Assembly: GCA_937960755.1 (NCBI GenBank)
Contig: CALGOL010000377.1
Coordinates: 1-13,104 of the forward strand
Source of the DNA: an uncultured Azospirillum sp.
GTDB taxonomy: Bacteria > Pseudomonadota > Alphaproteobacteria > Azospirillales > Azospirillaceae
Direction of reading: 5' to 3'
DNA: 13,104 nucleotides
Shown here: positions 7,163-12,798 of the stretch, in pieces
Numbering within the stretch: the first letter of the stretch is position 1
Layout: each line of letters begins with the position of its first letter
Made by a program: the position numbers and the translations under genes
The notes under the pieces: generated by a model
The model's input: the letters and a program-made list of their open reading frames with translations, nothing else
What the model was told of the DNA's origin: nothing
The model's database searches: none

Positions 7163-8032
7163 ATGCCGCATTCCAACGTCATCGCCTTTCAGGGCTCCCC
7201 CGGCGCGTATTCCGACCTGTCGTGCCGCACGATGTTTCCCGGCATGACCACCCTGCCCTGCGCGGCGTTTGAAGACGCCTTCGCCGCGGTGCGCAACGGT
7301 CAGGCGGCTTTGGCGATGATTCCGGTGGAAAATTCGGTGGCCGGCCGCGTCGCCGACATTCACCATCTGCTGCCCGACGGCGGGCTTTACATCGTCGGCG
7401 AACATTTTCAGCGGGTGAACCACCAGTTATTGGCGCCGAAGGGCGCGACGCTGGACGGCCTCAAGACGGTGCGCAGCCATATTCAAGCGCTGAGCCAATG
7501 CCGCCGGCTGATCCGTTCGCTGGGGATCGAGCCGATCACCCACGCCGACACCGCCGGCTCGGCGAAGGAAATCGCCGAGCTGAACGATCCGCGCCATGCC
7601 GCCATCGCCTCGTCGCTCGCCGCCCAGATCTATGGGCTGGATATCTTGAAAAGCGGCATCGAAGACGCCGAACACAACACCACGCGCTTCGTCATTCTGG
7701 CCCCGGAAAAGAAAATTCCGCCGCGGACCGAAGGCGCGCGGATCATGACGACGTTCGTCTTCCAAGTGCGCAGCGTGCCGGCGGCGCTATACAAGGCGCT
7801 GGGCGGCTTCGCCACCAACGGCGTCAATATGACCAAGCTGGAAAGCTATATGATGGGCGGCAATTTCACCGCCACCCGGTTTTACGCCGACGTTGAAGGC
7901 CACCCCGACGACCGCGGTCTGCGGCTGGCGCTGGAAGAATTGGAGTTCTTCGCCCGCGACCTCCGTATTCTCGGCGTCTACCCCGCCAGCCCGTTCCGCA
8001 CCGATCCCAGCCAGATTGAAGAAGCGGACTAA
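7163..8032 (+). CDS. pheA: Prephenate dehydratase (monofunctional, with ACT domain)
   Basis: 289-aa enzyme converting prephenate to phenylpyruvate in phenylalanine synthesis. The catalytic periplasmic-binding-like domain spans about residues 5-185: AFQGSPGAYSD (8-18), ALAMIPVENSVAGRV (49-63) and the catalytic HNTTRFVIL with Thr-Arg-Phe at 174-176. The C-terminal ACT domain (about 195-275) is the phenylalanine feedback site, with LYKALGGFATNGVNMTKLES. The usual ESRP motif is ESYM here (227-230), a variant I associate with alphaproteobacteria. It lacks the chorismate mutase domain of enterobacterial PheA. AAGGA lies about 12 nt before the ATG. It is probably co-transcribed with kdsB. No convincing terminator lies close behind it; the first strong hairpin with a T-run is about 255 nt downstream. 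Confidence 0.95.
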   Translation: MPHSNVIAFQGSPGAYSDLSCRTMFPGMTTLPCAAFEDAFAAVRNGQAALAMIPVENSVAGRVADIHHLLPDGGLYIVGEHFQRVNHQLLAPKGATLDGLKTVRSHIQALSQCRRLIRSLGIEPITHADTAGSAKEIAELNDPRHAAIASSLAAQIYGLDILKSGIEDAEHNTTRFVILAPEKKIPPRTEGARIMTTFVFQVRSVPAALYKALGGFATNGVNMTKLESYMMGGNFTATRFYADVEGHPDDRGLRLALEELEFFARDLRILGVYPASPFRTDPSQIEEAD

Positions 8033-8099
8033 AAAGCGTCGCTGCACCGCAAAAGTTCACCCGAATAATGAATGAAGTTTTTCTAGGATTTTACCGAAA

Positions 8100-8128
8100 T
8101 GCTGGCGCTTTGAATATTGCTGGCGTTT
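8100..8128 (+). repeat. Short direct repeat downstream of pheA
   Basis: TGCTGGCGCTT at 8100-8110 and TGCTGGCGTTT at 8118-8128 repeat with an 18-bp period and one mismatch. The site lies in an AT-richer stretch with no gene (8033-8200). It could be chance or a pair of protein sites upstream of the candidate RNA that follows. Confidence 0.3.
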
Positions 8129-8180
8129 CATTGGTTATCACGGAATACAGCTAGGCTGCGACAGAACGTCACGTTGCTTT

Positions 8181-8194
8181 CATTGCAAGCAATG
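8181..8194. promoter_or_regulatory. 14-bp palindrome, possible operator in front of the candidate RNA
   Basis: CATTGC-AA-GCAATG is a perfect inverted repeat. A weak sigma70-like pair overlaps it: TTGCTT at 8174-8179 and TTTTAT at 8198-8203, with an 18-nt spacer. If that promoter is real, transcription would begin near 8210, just before the series of hairpins at 8222-8335. The palindrome is seen directly; promoter and operator roles are inferred. Confidence 0.3.
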
Positions 8195-8221
8195 TGGTTT
8201 TATCTGCAACAGGAAAAAAGC

Positions 8222-8335
8222 GGCGGCGACATAAAATAAATAATCGCCGTCAGCCCCGGAAAAACCGGAGGCAGGGAGGAGACGCTCGGCGCCGGAACGC
8301 ACCCTTGATGAAAGGGATCGTTCCGGCGCCGTTTT
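8222..8335 (+). ncRNA. Candidate structured small RNA ending in an intrinsic terminator
   Basis: Three consecutive stem-loops in about 115 nt. Hairpin 1: GGCGGCGA (8222-8229) with TCGCCGTC (8244-8251), 8 bp with one G-U and an AT-only loop apart from its first base. Hairpin 2: GCCCCGG (8253-8259) with CCGGAGGC (8265-8272), 7 bp with one bulged A and an AAAAA loop. A purine-rich linker including AGGGAGGAG follows. Hairpin 3: CGGCGCCGGAACG (8287-8299) with its exact complement at 8319-8331, with an inner CCCTT/AAGGG stem, followed by TTTT. The A-rich single-stranded loops are the kind of sequence Hfq binds. Only convergent genes lie downstream, so a riboswitch controlling a following gene is unlikely. 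The alternative is a distant terminator for kdsB-pheA. I recognise no known RNA family. Confidence 0.4.
8287..8335 (+). terminator. Strong intrinsic terminator, plus strand
   Basis: A perfect 13-bp GC-rich stem (8287-8299 with 8319-8331) with an inner 5-bp stem (8302-8306 with 8312-8316) precedes TTTT at 8332-8335. No T-run lies on the other side, so it works for plus-strand transcription. It ends either the kdsB-pheA transcript or the candidate small RNA. Confidence 0.7.
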
Positions 8336-8372
8336 GCGTTATGGGGTCTGTAAAAACGTCAAAAAGTCCATC

Positions 8373-8585
8373 GTCATTCCCGCGAAGGCGCTAAGATAAG
8401 GCTATTAGGCCGCCGTCAAACGCCGAAAACTATCCATCGTCGTTCCGGCGAAGGCCGGAATCCACCTTTTCGAGAAAGTTTCCGCAAAGGTGGACCCCGG
8501 TTTTCACCGGGGTGACGGGGAAAAGTTTCTGAATTCTTGGGCAAGATTTCTTATCTTAGCGCCTATGCGCCTCCGCCGGGGTGAC
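8373..8585. repeat. Outer palindromic repeat element, split by a second element
   Basis: The left arm (8373-8400) starts GTCATTCCCGCGAAGGCG and ends CTAAGATAAG. The right arm (8550-8585) is its imperfect reverse complement: CTTATCTTAGCGC (8550-8562) matches 8388-8400 exactly, followed by an extra 8 nt and then a divergent GTCA-type end ending GGGGTGAC. The arms enclose 149 nt containing another complete element of the same general kind. No open frame inside encodes a transposase, so it is a non-autonomous, REP/MITE-like repeat. It lies beyond the end of the nif operon. Confidence 0.7.
8439..8516. repeat. Inner GTCGTTCC/GGGGTGAC palindromic repeat element
   Basis: The left arm is a small hairpin, TTCCGGC-GAAG-GCCGGAA (8443-8460), followed by TCCACCTTT. 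The right arm is AAAGGTGGA (8486-8494) followed by a second hairpin, CCCCGGT-TTTC-ACCGGGG, ending GTGAC at 8516. The two arms can also pair with each other across a short spacer. It shares its design with the element at 11429-11506: TTCC/GGAA hairpin on the left, CCCC/GGGG hairpin on the right, TCCACCT/AGGTGGA in between. Confidence 0.8.
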
Positions 8586-8591
8586 GAAGGT

Positions 8592-8609
8592 CAATCTTTC
8601 GGCAGATTG
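8592..8609 (-). other. Small hairpin just after the zinc-ribbon gene
   Basis: CAATCT (8592-8597) and AGATTG (8604-8609) form a 6-bp stem with a 6-nt loop about 10 nt beyond the stop of the fmdB-like gene. No T-run follows on the minus strand, so termination is not clear from sequence. The larger GC-rich palindromes further on may instead slow or stop transcription leaving the nif operon. Confidence 0.25.
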
Positions 8610-8619
8610 GTTTGGCCCC

Positions 8620-8853
8620 CTAAAGCTTCCCTTTCAATTCGCTCTTGCCATAATTGGAAAAATGCCCTTCGGAGGCGGCCTGCGCCCGCTTGCCGGCCAA
8701 AAACGCCTTGGTCTTGCCTTCCGGCGCGATGCGCGACACCAGCTTTTGCGTTTCCGATGCGCCGCAAGCTGGACACGCCGGCTTTTCATCGCTGCGCGCC
8801 AGCGTTTCAAATTCATGATCGCAAGATTTGCAGTGAAAAGAGAACAACGGCAT
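8620..8853 (-). CDS. FmdB-like zinc-ribbon protein at the end of the nif operon
   Basis: 77-aa protein with a single N-terminal zinc ribbon: MPLFSFHCKSCDHEFETLAR and then ACPACGASETQKL. The metal ligands are Cys8, Cys11, Cys27 and Cys30. The rest is a short lysine- and alanine-rich tail containing EGHFSNYGKSE, which I recognise from FmdB-family proteins (once thought regulatory in formamidase operons). The molecular role is unknown. It starts 14 nt after the nifW stop, with GGAG before the ATG, so it is very likely co-transcribed with nifW. It is the last gene of the block. A role in nitrogen fixation is only suggested by position; the family also occurs far from nif genes. Confidence 0.8.
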   Translation of the reverse strand: MPLFSFHCKSCDHEFETLARSDEKPACPACGASETQKLVSRIAPEGKTKAFLAGKRAQAASEGHFSNYGKSELKGKL

Positions 8854-8867
8854 GTCGTCGGCTCCGT

Positions 8868-9209
8868 TTACTTATTATTGACGCCAAAACCACGGATCAG
8901 GCTGTCCATCGACACGAACCGATCCTCCATCTTCTTCGCTTCTTCCTGATGGACCTTGAACACCTTTTCCTTGATGGCGTTGGATTCGACAAAATCCTGG
9001 TAGGCCCGCATCAAATGGCTGCGATAGGCCGCCTTCTTGGCGTCGTCGTCCAGGCTTTCCAGCGTCTCATCCTTGCCAAGATAATCATGGAAGCGCTGAA
9101 GAATGTGCAGGCGGTTGACGTGAACCACCGTTTGGTCGAAGGGCGCTTCAAAATAGCGCAGGAAATCCTCGGCGGTTTCCAGATCGTCGAGATCGTCCTG
9201 AAAGCTCAT
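8868..9209 (-). CDS. nifW: Nitrogenase-stabilising/protective protein NifW
   Basis: 113-aa soluble protein of normal NifW length. NifW associates with the MoFe protein and is needed for full nitrogenase activity, especially under oxygen, though its exact mechanism is unsettled. The sequence has the family features: LDDLETAEDFLRYFEAPFDQ (residues 8-27), VHVNRLHILQRFHDYL, and AYQDFVESNAIKEKVFKVHQ towards the C-terminus. It is rich in charged helical residues, with no signal peptide or membrane span. AAGGAAG lies at good spacing before ATG 9209. It sits 48 nt after cysE and 14 nt before the zinc-ribbon gene, within the nif operon. In Azospirillum-like clusters nifW is often followed by fixABCX; here the zinc-ribbon gene follows and then the operon ends. 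Confidence 0.95.
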   Translation of the reverse strand: MSFQDDLDDLETAEDFLRYFEAPFDQTVVHVNRLHILQRFHDYLGKDETLESLDDDAKKAAYRSHLMRAYQDFVESNAIKEKVFKVHQEEAKKMEDRFVSMDSLIRGFGVNNK

Positions 9210-9257
9210 GTCGGCGCTTCCTTATTTAGGGGGTCGATGAGGGAGGGAGGGTAACGC

Positions 9258-10142
9258 TCAAACACGCATCTTATCGTCTTGCATCGCCGCCAAATCGGCG
9301 TCGTCCGCCGGCTCGCCGCCGTGTTTCTCGCCGCAGCCGTCCATACCGCAAACATTGCCGCATGACGAACAGACGATGCCGCTGAAGTTGATTTCCGGCA
9401 GTTGCTCGCGCAGCAGATCCACCGCGCGGGCTTCTTCGGCCGCATGGGCCTCCAAGCGGCTTTCGATGCGGTTGATGTGGTCGATCAGACAGGCGATGGC
9501 CTTGCCCACCGGATCGGGCATCAGGTGATGCTCAAGGTCGATGCCGTTATGGGTTGCGTGCGGATCACCCTTGACCGGGCGGACGATGCGGCCGGGGATG
9601 CCCACCACCGTCATGCCGTCCGGCACGTCCTTGGTGACCACCGAATTCGCCCCGACGCGGCAATTGCGCCCGATGGCGATAGGGCCGAGAATCTTCGCCC
9701 CGGCGCCCACCAGCACGCCGTCGCCCAGGCTGGGGTGGCGCCGGCCTTTGTTCCACGAGGTGCCGCCCAGGGTGACGCCGTGATAAAGCGTGACGTCGTC
9801 GCCCACCACCGCCGTCTCGCCGATGACCACGCAAGCGCCATGGTCGATAAAGAAGCGCCGGCCGATTTCGGCGCCGGGATGAATGTCGACATTGGTGACG
9901 GCCCGCGCCAGATACGACAAGAACCGCGCCGGCCAGCGCAAGCCCCGCACCCAAGCCGCATGGGCGAAGCGATAAAGGATCAGCGCGTGAATGCCGGGGT
10001 AGCAGGTCAGCACGTCAAAGACGTTGCGCGCCGCCGGATCGCGATCGAACACGCACAGCACGTCCTCCTTGAGCAGCGCCAGCACGCCGGGGGCGCGTTC
10101 GCTGGCGGCCGGGGTCGGATCGATATCGGCGATTGGGGCCAT
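9258..10142 (-). CDS. cysE: Serine O-acetyltransferase with cysteine-rich C-terminal tail (nif-linked CysE/NifP)
   Basis: 294-aa acyltransferase making O-acetylserine from serine and acetyl-CoA, the precursor of cysteine and hence of sulfur for NifS. An N-terminal helical part (1-80) precedes the left-handed beta-helix of hexapeptide repeats (about 85-190). VDIHPGAEIGRRFFIDHG (85-102), YHGVTLGGTSWNKGRRHP (120-137) and VGANSVVTKDVP (163-174) contain the catalytic His and Asp region typical of CysE. The core enzyme ends near residue 195. A further 100 residues follow, including a helical stretch and then SGIVCSSCGNVCGMDGCGEK, with Cys258, Cys261, Cys265 and Cys270, before an acidic end. This tail is not part of the usual CysE fold. 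GGGAG precedes ATG 10142. Its place between nifV and nifW indicates a dedicated copy raising cysteine supply during nitrogen fixation. Confidence 0.93.
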   Translation of the reverse strand: MAPIADIDPTPAASERAPGVLALLKEDVLCVFDRDPAARNVFDVLTCYPGIHALILYRFAHAAWVRGLRWPARFLSYLARAVTNVDIHPGAEIGRRFFIDHGACVVIGETAVVGDDVTLYHGVTLGGTSWNKGRRHPSLGDGVLVGAGAKILGPIAIGRNCRVGANSVVTKDVPDGMTVVGIPGRIVRPVKGDPHATHNGIDLEHHLMPDPVGKAIACLIDHINRIESRLEAHAAEEARAVDLLREQLPEINFSGIVCSSCGNVCGMDGCGEKHGGEPADDADLAAMQDDKMRV

Positions 10143-10195
10143 GGGGGTCAGCTCCCTTGCTCTTCATGCGTCCCGGTCGCGCCGCCTTTGGGGGA

Positions 10196-11329
10196 TCAGC
10201 GGGCGGCGACCAGACGGGAATAAAACAGACGCAATTCGTCGGGCGTCGGCGCCCGCTTCAACCGGCCGGCCAGGGCGCGCACCTGCGGCAACACAGCCTG
10301 CGCCGCGGCGTCGTCGAGATCAATGCCCAGTTGGGCGTAGGCCATCTTGATCGCCGCGGCGCCGGAATGCTTGCCCAGCACGATGCGGTGTTCGCGGCCC
10401 AGGTCGGCGGGGTCGAAGTTCTGATAATTGGCGCGGTCGCGCAGCAGGCCGTCGACATGAATGCCGGCTTCGTGGGTGAACACCGCCGAACCGACAATGG
10501 GCTTGTTGACCGCCACCGGACGGTTCGAGGCGGTTTCCACCAGATCGGAAATCAGCGCCAGCGCGCGCGGATCGACGCCGGATTCGCGGCCGTACATCAC
10601 TTTTAACGCCATCACGACCTCCTCCAACGGCGCGTTGCCGGCGCGTTCGCCCAGCCCGTTGACGGTGGTGTTGATGTGAGTGGCGCCGCCCAGCGCCGCC
10701 GCCAGCGAATTGGCGGTGGCGAGGCCCAAATCATCGTGGCTGTGGATTTCCAGCTCCAGATCGGTGGCGCGGCGCAGCCGTTCGATGCGCTCGCGGGTCT
10801 GGAACGGGTCGAGCACCCCCAGCGTGTCGGCGAAGCGGAAACGCCGCGCGCCGGCCAATTGCGCGGTGGTGGCGACCGCCAGCACGAAATCCATGTCGGC
10901 GCGGCTGGAATCTTCGCCGCCCAAACTGACTTCAAAGCCCATGTCGCAGGCTTGTTTTACCTTGCGCTCCACCTCCGCCAGCACCCAGGCGCGGGTGCGC
11001 CGCAGCTTCTTGGTGATGTGGATGTCGGACACCGGCATGGAGACGTTGACGAATTTGACGCCAGTCTGGGCTGCGGCCTGCAAATCGGCGTCATGCATGC
11101 GGCACCACGCCATCAAGGTGGCGTCGAGCTTGAGGTCGACGACGGCGCGCATGCTTTCGCGCTCCTCCTCGCCCATGGCGGGGATGCCGATTTCCAGTTC
11201 CGGCACGCCGGCGGCGTCGAGCGAGCGGGCGATGGCGAGCTTTTCATCCAGCGTGAAAGCGACGCCGGCGGTTTGCTCGCCGTCGCGCAAAGTGGTGTCG
11301 TTGATGGTCACGAAACCGAGACGCCGCAT
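10196..11329 (-). CDS. nifV: Homocitrate synthase
   Basis: 377-aa enzyme condensing acetyl-CoA with 2-oxoglutarate to homocitrate, the organic ligand of the iron-molybdenum cofactor. It is a TIM-barrel DRE-metallolyase of the isopropylmalate synthase family without the leucine-regulatory domain. INDTTLRDGEQTAGVAF (9-25) is the N-terminal signature with the catalytic Arg-Asp pair. EIHSHDDLGLATANS (194-208) gives the metal-binding histidines, NTTVNGLGERAGNAPLEE (220-237) is the second family signature, and THEAGIHVDGLL (285-296) with LGKHSG (318-323) is typical of NifV. I chose ATG 11329, which has GGAGGG seven bases upstream. An in-frame ATG at 11455 would add 42 residues (MDSRLRGNDSE and onward) that are only a translation of the repeat DNA. 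A 257-bp repeat-filled gap separates it from nifS. Confidence 0.95.
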   Translation of the reverse strand: MRRLGFVTINDTTLRDGEQTAGVAFTLDEKLAIARSLDAAGVPELEIGIPAMGEEERESMRAVVDLKLDATLMAWCRMHDADLQAAAQTGVKFVNVSMPVSDIHITKKLRRTRAWVLAEVERKVKQACDMGFEVSLGGEDSSRADMDFVLAVATTAQLAGARRFRFADTLGVLDPFQTRERIERLRRATDLELEIHSHDDLGLATANSLAAALGGATHINTTVNGLGERAGNAPLEEVVMALKVMYGRESGVDPRALALISDLVETASNRPVAVNKPIVGSAVFTHEAGIHVDGLLRDRANYQNFDPADLGREHRIVLGKHSGAAAIKMAYAQLGIDLDDAAAQAVLPQVRALAGRLKRAPTPDELRLFYSRLVAAR

Positions 11330-11356
11330 GATGAAGCCCTCCTTCGCTTTTCCTAA

Positions 11357-11574
11357 TCCCTCTCCCCCCCGTGGGGAGGCTATGGCATCGCGCATCTTGC
11401 GCTTCGGCCTGATTTTTGATCTTTCACTGTCATTCCCGCGAAGGCGGGAATCCACCTTTTCAACAACTTAGCTGATGAGGTGGACCCCCGCCTTCGCGGG
11501 GGTGACGAGAAAAAGATAAGAAAACCAAAGTCTCAAGAAACGTGTGAATGCCGTAGCCCCCGTGGGGAGAGGGA
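11357..11574. repeat. Outer CCCTCTCCCC-type inverted repeat interrupted by another element
   Basis: The left arm (11357-11388) starts TCCCTCTCCCC and ends GGCTATGGCAT. The right arm (11548-11574) is its imperfect inverse, starting ATGCCGTAGCC and ending GGGGAGAGGGA. The first 11 and the last 11 bases of the arms correspond with one mismatch; the central GC-rich loops differ in length. The arms are parted by 159 nt that contain the GTCATTCC-type element, suggesting insertion of one repeat into the other. It lies between nifS and nifV and does not enter either reading frame. Confidence 0.65.
11429..11506. repeat. Inner GTCATTCC/GGGGTGAC palindromic repeat element
   Basis: Two 29-nt arms, 11429-11457 and 11478-11506, are inverse copies with only four mismatches. 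Each arm also folds alone: TTCCCGC-GAAG-GCGGGAA on the left and CCCCCGC-CTTC-GCGGGGG on the right. The four mismatches between arms come as TT/AA against CC/GG pairs, so each small hairpin is kept intact. TCCACCT and AGGTGGA form the inner ends. No coding capacity. It is the same family as the element at 8439-8516. Confidence 0.85.
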
Positions 11575-11586
11575 CTCCTCCTCGCC

Positions 11587-12795
11587 TTACGAATAAACCG
11601 GCTCGAAGGTCTTTTCTTCGGCCCCGTCCTTGCCCCAATAGGGCGACAGGGCGCGCAAACGTTCGATGATGCCGGGGACCACCTTAATCACATGATCGAC
11701 TTCGGCTTCCGTCGTCTCCCGCGACAGCGAGAAGCGGGTGGCGCCGTGCGCCGCGGTGTAGGGAACCCCCATCGCCCGCATGACGTGGCTGGGCTCCAGC
11801 GAACCCGAGGTGCAGGCCGACCCCGACGAAGCGGCGATGCCTTCTTCGTTCAGCAGCAGCAAGATCGCCTCGCCTTCGATGTATTCGAAAGCGATGTTGG
11901 CGGTGTTGGGCAGCCGATGCAGCGGATTGCCGGTGACGAAGCAGCGCGGCACCGCCTTGATGATCGCCGCCTCCAGCTTGTCGCGCAGCGCCTTCACCCG
12001 GGTGTTCTCATCCTCCATGTGCTGGAGCGCGAGTTCGCAGGCCTTGCCGAGCGCGATGATGCCGGGGGCGTTTTCAGTGCCGGCGCGGCGGTTGCGCTCC
12101 TGGTGGCCGCCGCGCATCATCGGCCGATAGCGGGCGCCGCGGCGGCAATACAGCGCGCCGACGCCCTTGGGCGCGTGCAGCTTGTGGCCCGACAAGGACA
12201 GGAAGTCGATGTCGGTTTCCGCCAGATTCATCGGGATCTTGCCCACCGCCTGCACCGCGTCGGTGTGGAACAAGGCGCCCGCCGCCTTGGCCATGCTCGC
12301 CAGCTTCTCCACCGGGAACAGGGTGCCGGTTTCGTTGTTGGCCCACATGATGGAGACGATGGCGACGTTTTCCGACAGGGCTTCCTTGTAGGCTTCCATG
12401 TCGAGGTCGCCGCGGCTGTCCACCGGAATGCGGTGAATCTTGATCCCGCGCTTGGCTTCCAGATAGTCGCACAGCGACAAGATCGCCGGATGCTCCACCA
12501 CCGAAGTGATGATTTCCTTTTTCTTCGGATAGGCTTCCAGCGCGCCCAAAAGCGCCGTGTTGTCGCTTTCGGTGCCGCAAGAGGTGAAGACGATTTCGGT
12601 GTCGTGCGCCGCGCCCAGCAGCGCTTGCACCTGCTGGCGCGCCTTTTCCAAAGCGCCGCCCACCTGGCCGCCGAAGCTGTGCATGGAGGACGGGTTGCCG
12701 AAATGCTCGGTCAGGAAAGGCAGCATCGCCTCCACCACCAGCGGATCGACGCGGGTGGTGGCGTTGTTGTCGAGATAGACGCCGGGCTTGGTCAT
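11587..12795 (-). CDS. nifS: Cysteine desulfurase NifS
   Basis: 402-aa pyridoxal-phosphate enzyme that takes sulfur from L-cysteine as an enzyme-bound persulfide and hands it to NifU for nitrogenase Fe-S clusters. The N-terminal VYLDNNATTRVDP (6-18) is the class V aminotransferase start. HPAILSLCDYLE (102-113) supplies the PLP-stacking histidine, HTDAVQAVGKIP (177-188) the PLP aspartate, and LSLSGHKLHAPKGVGALY (199-216) the Schiff-base Lys205. GIAASSGSACTSGSLEPSHV (319-338) carries the active-site Cys328, and this SGSACTSGSLEPSHV form is characteristic of NifS/IscS group I enzymes. Length matches NifS (about 400). It begins 3 nt after the nifU stop, a tight coupling that matches their joint function and distinguishes it from a housekeeping IscS. 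Confidence 0.96.
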   Translation of the reverse strand: MTKPGVYLDNNATTRVDPLVVEAMLPFLTEHFGNPSSMHSFGGQVGGALEKARQQVQALLGAAHDTEIVFTSCGTESDNTALLGALEAYPKKKEIITSVVEHPAILSLCDYLEAKRGIKIHRIPVDSRGDLDMEAYKEALSENVAIVSIMWANNETGTLFPVEKLASMAKAAGALFHTDAVQAVGKIPMNLAETDIDFLSLSGHKLHAPKGVGALYCRRGARYRPMMRGGHQERNRRAGTENAPGIIALGKACELALQHMEDENTRVKALRDKLEAAIIKAVPRCFVTGNPLHRLPNTANIAFEYIEGEAILLLLNEEGIAASSGSACTSGSLEPSHVMRAMGVPYTAAHGATRFSLSRETTEAEVDHVIKVVPGIIERLRALSPYWGKDGAEEKTFEPVYS

Positions 12796-12798
12796 GGC

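Noticed and set aside
8099..8122. Possible sigma54 promoter (TGGCGC followed by TTGCT)
   Set aside because: The GG and GC dinucleotides are 13 nt apart instead of the required 10, so it does not fit the -24/-12 consensus.
8250..8280. Possible 4.5S/SRP RNA because of GTCAG and CCGGA-like pieces
   Set aside because: The conserved SRP core with the GGAAGGAAGCAGCC-type segment is absent and the fold is three separate hairpins rather than one long one.
8194..8394. 66-codon frame after pheA
   Set aside because: Highly basic, runs through the hairpins and terminator, and ends in translated repeat (SSFPRRR); no homology recognised.
8490..9254. Plus-strand open frame of 254 codons across nifW and the zinc-ribbon gene
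   Set aside because: It begins in repeat DNA and then runs antisense through two recognised genes with good ribosome binding sites.
11330..11455. 42-residue N-terminal extension of NifV from an upstream ATG
   Set aside because: The added residues (MDSRLRGNDSE and onward) translate the repeat element; NifV proteins start at the later ATG, which has GGAGGG in front.
10676..11471. Long plus-strand frames opposite nifV
   Set aside because: Antisense shadows of nifV; one ends SLSFPRRRESTFSTT, the translation of the palindromic repeat.
8373..11574. CRISPR-like spaced palindromes
   Set aside because: Only two copies of the inner unit 3 kb apart, no regular spacers and no cas genes; these are dispersed palindromic repeats.
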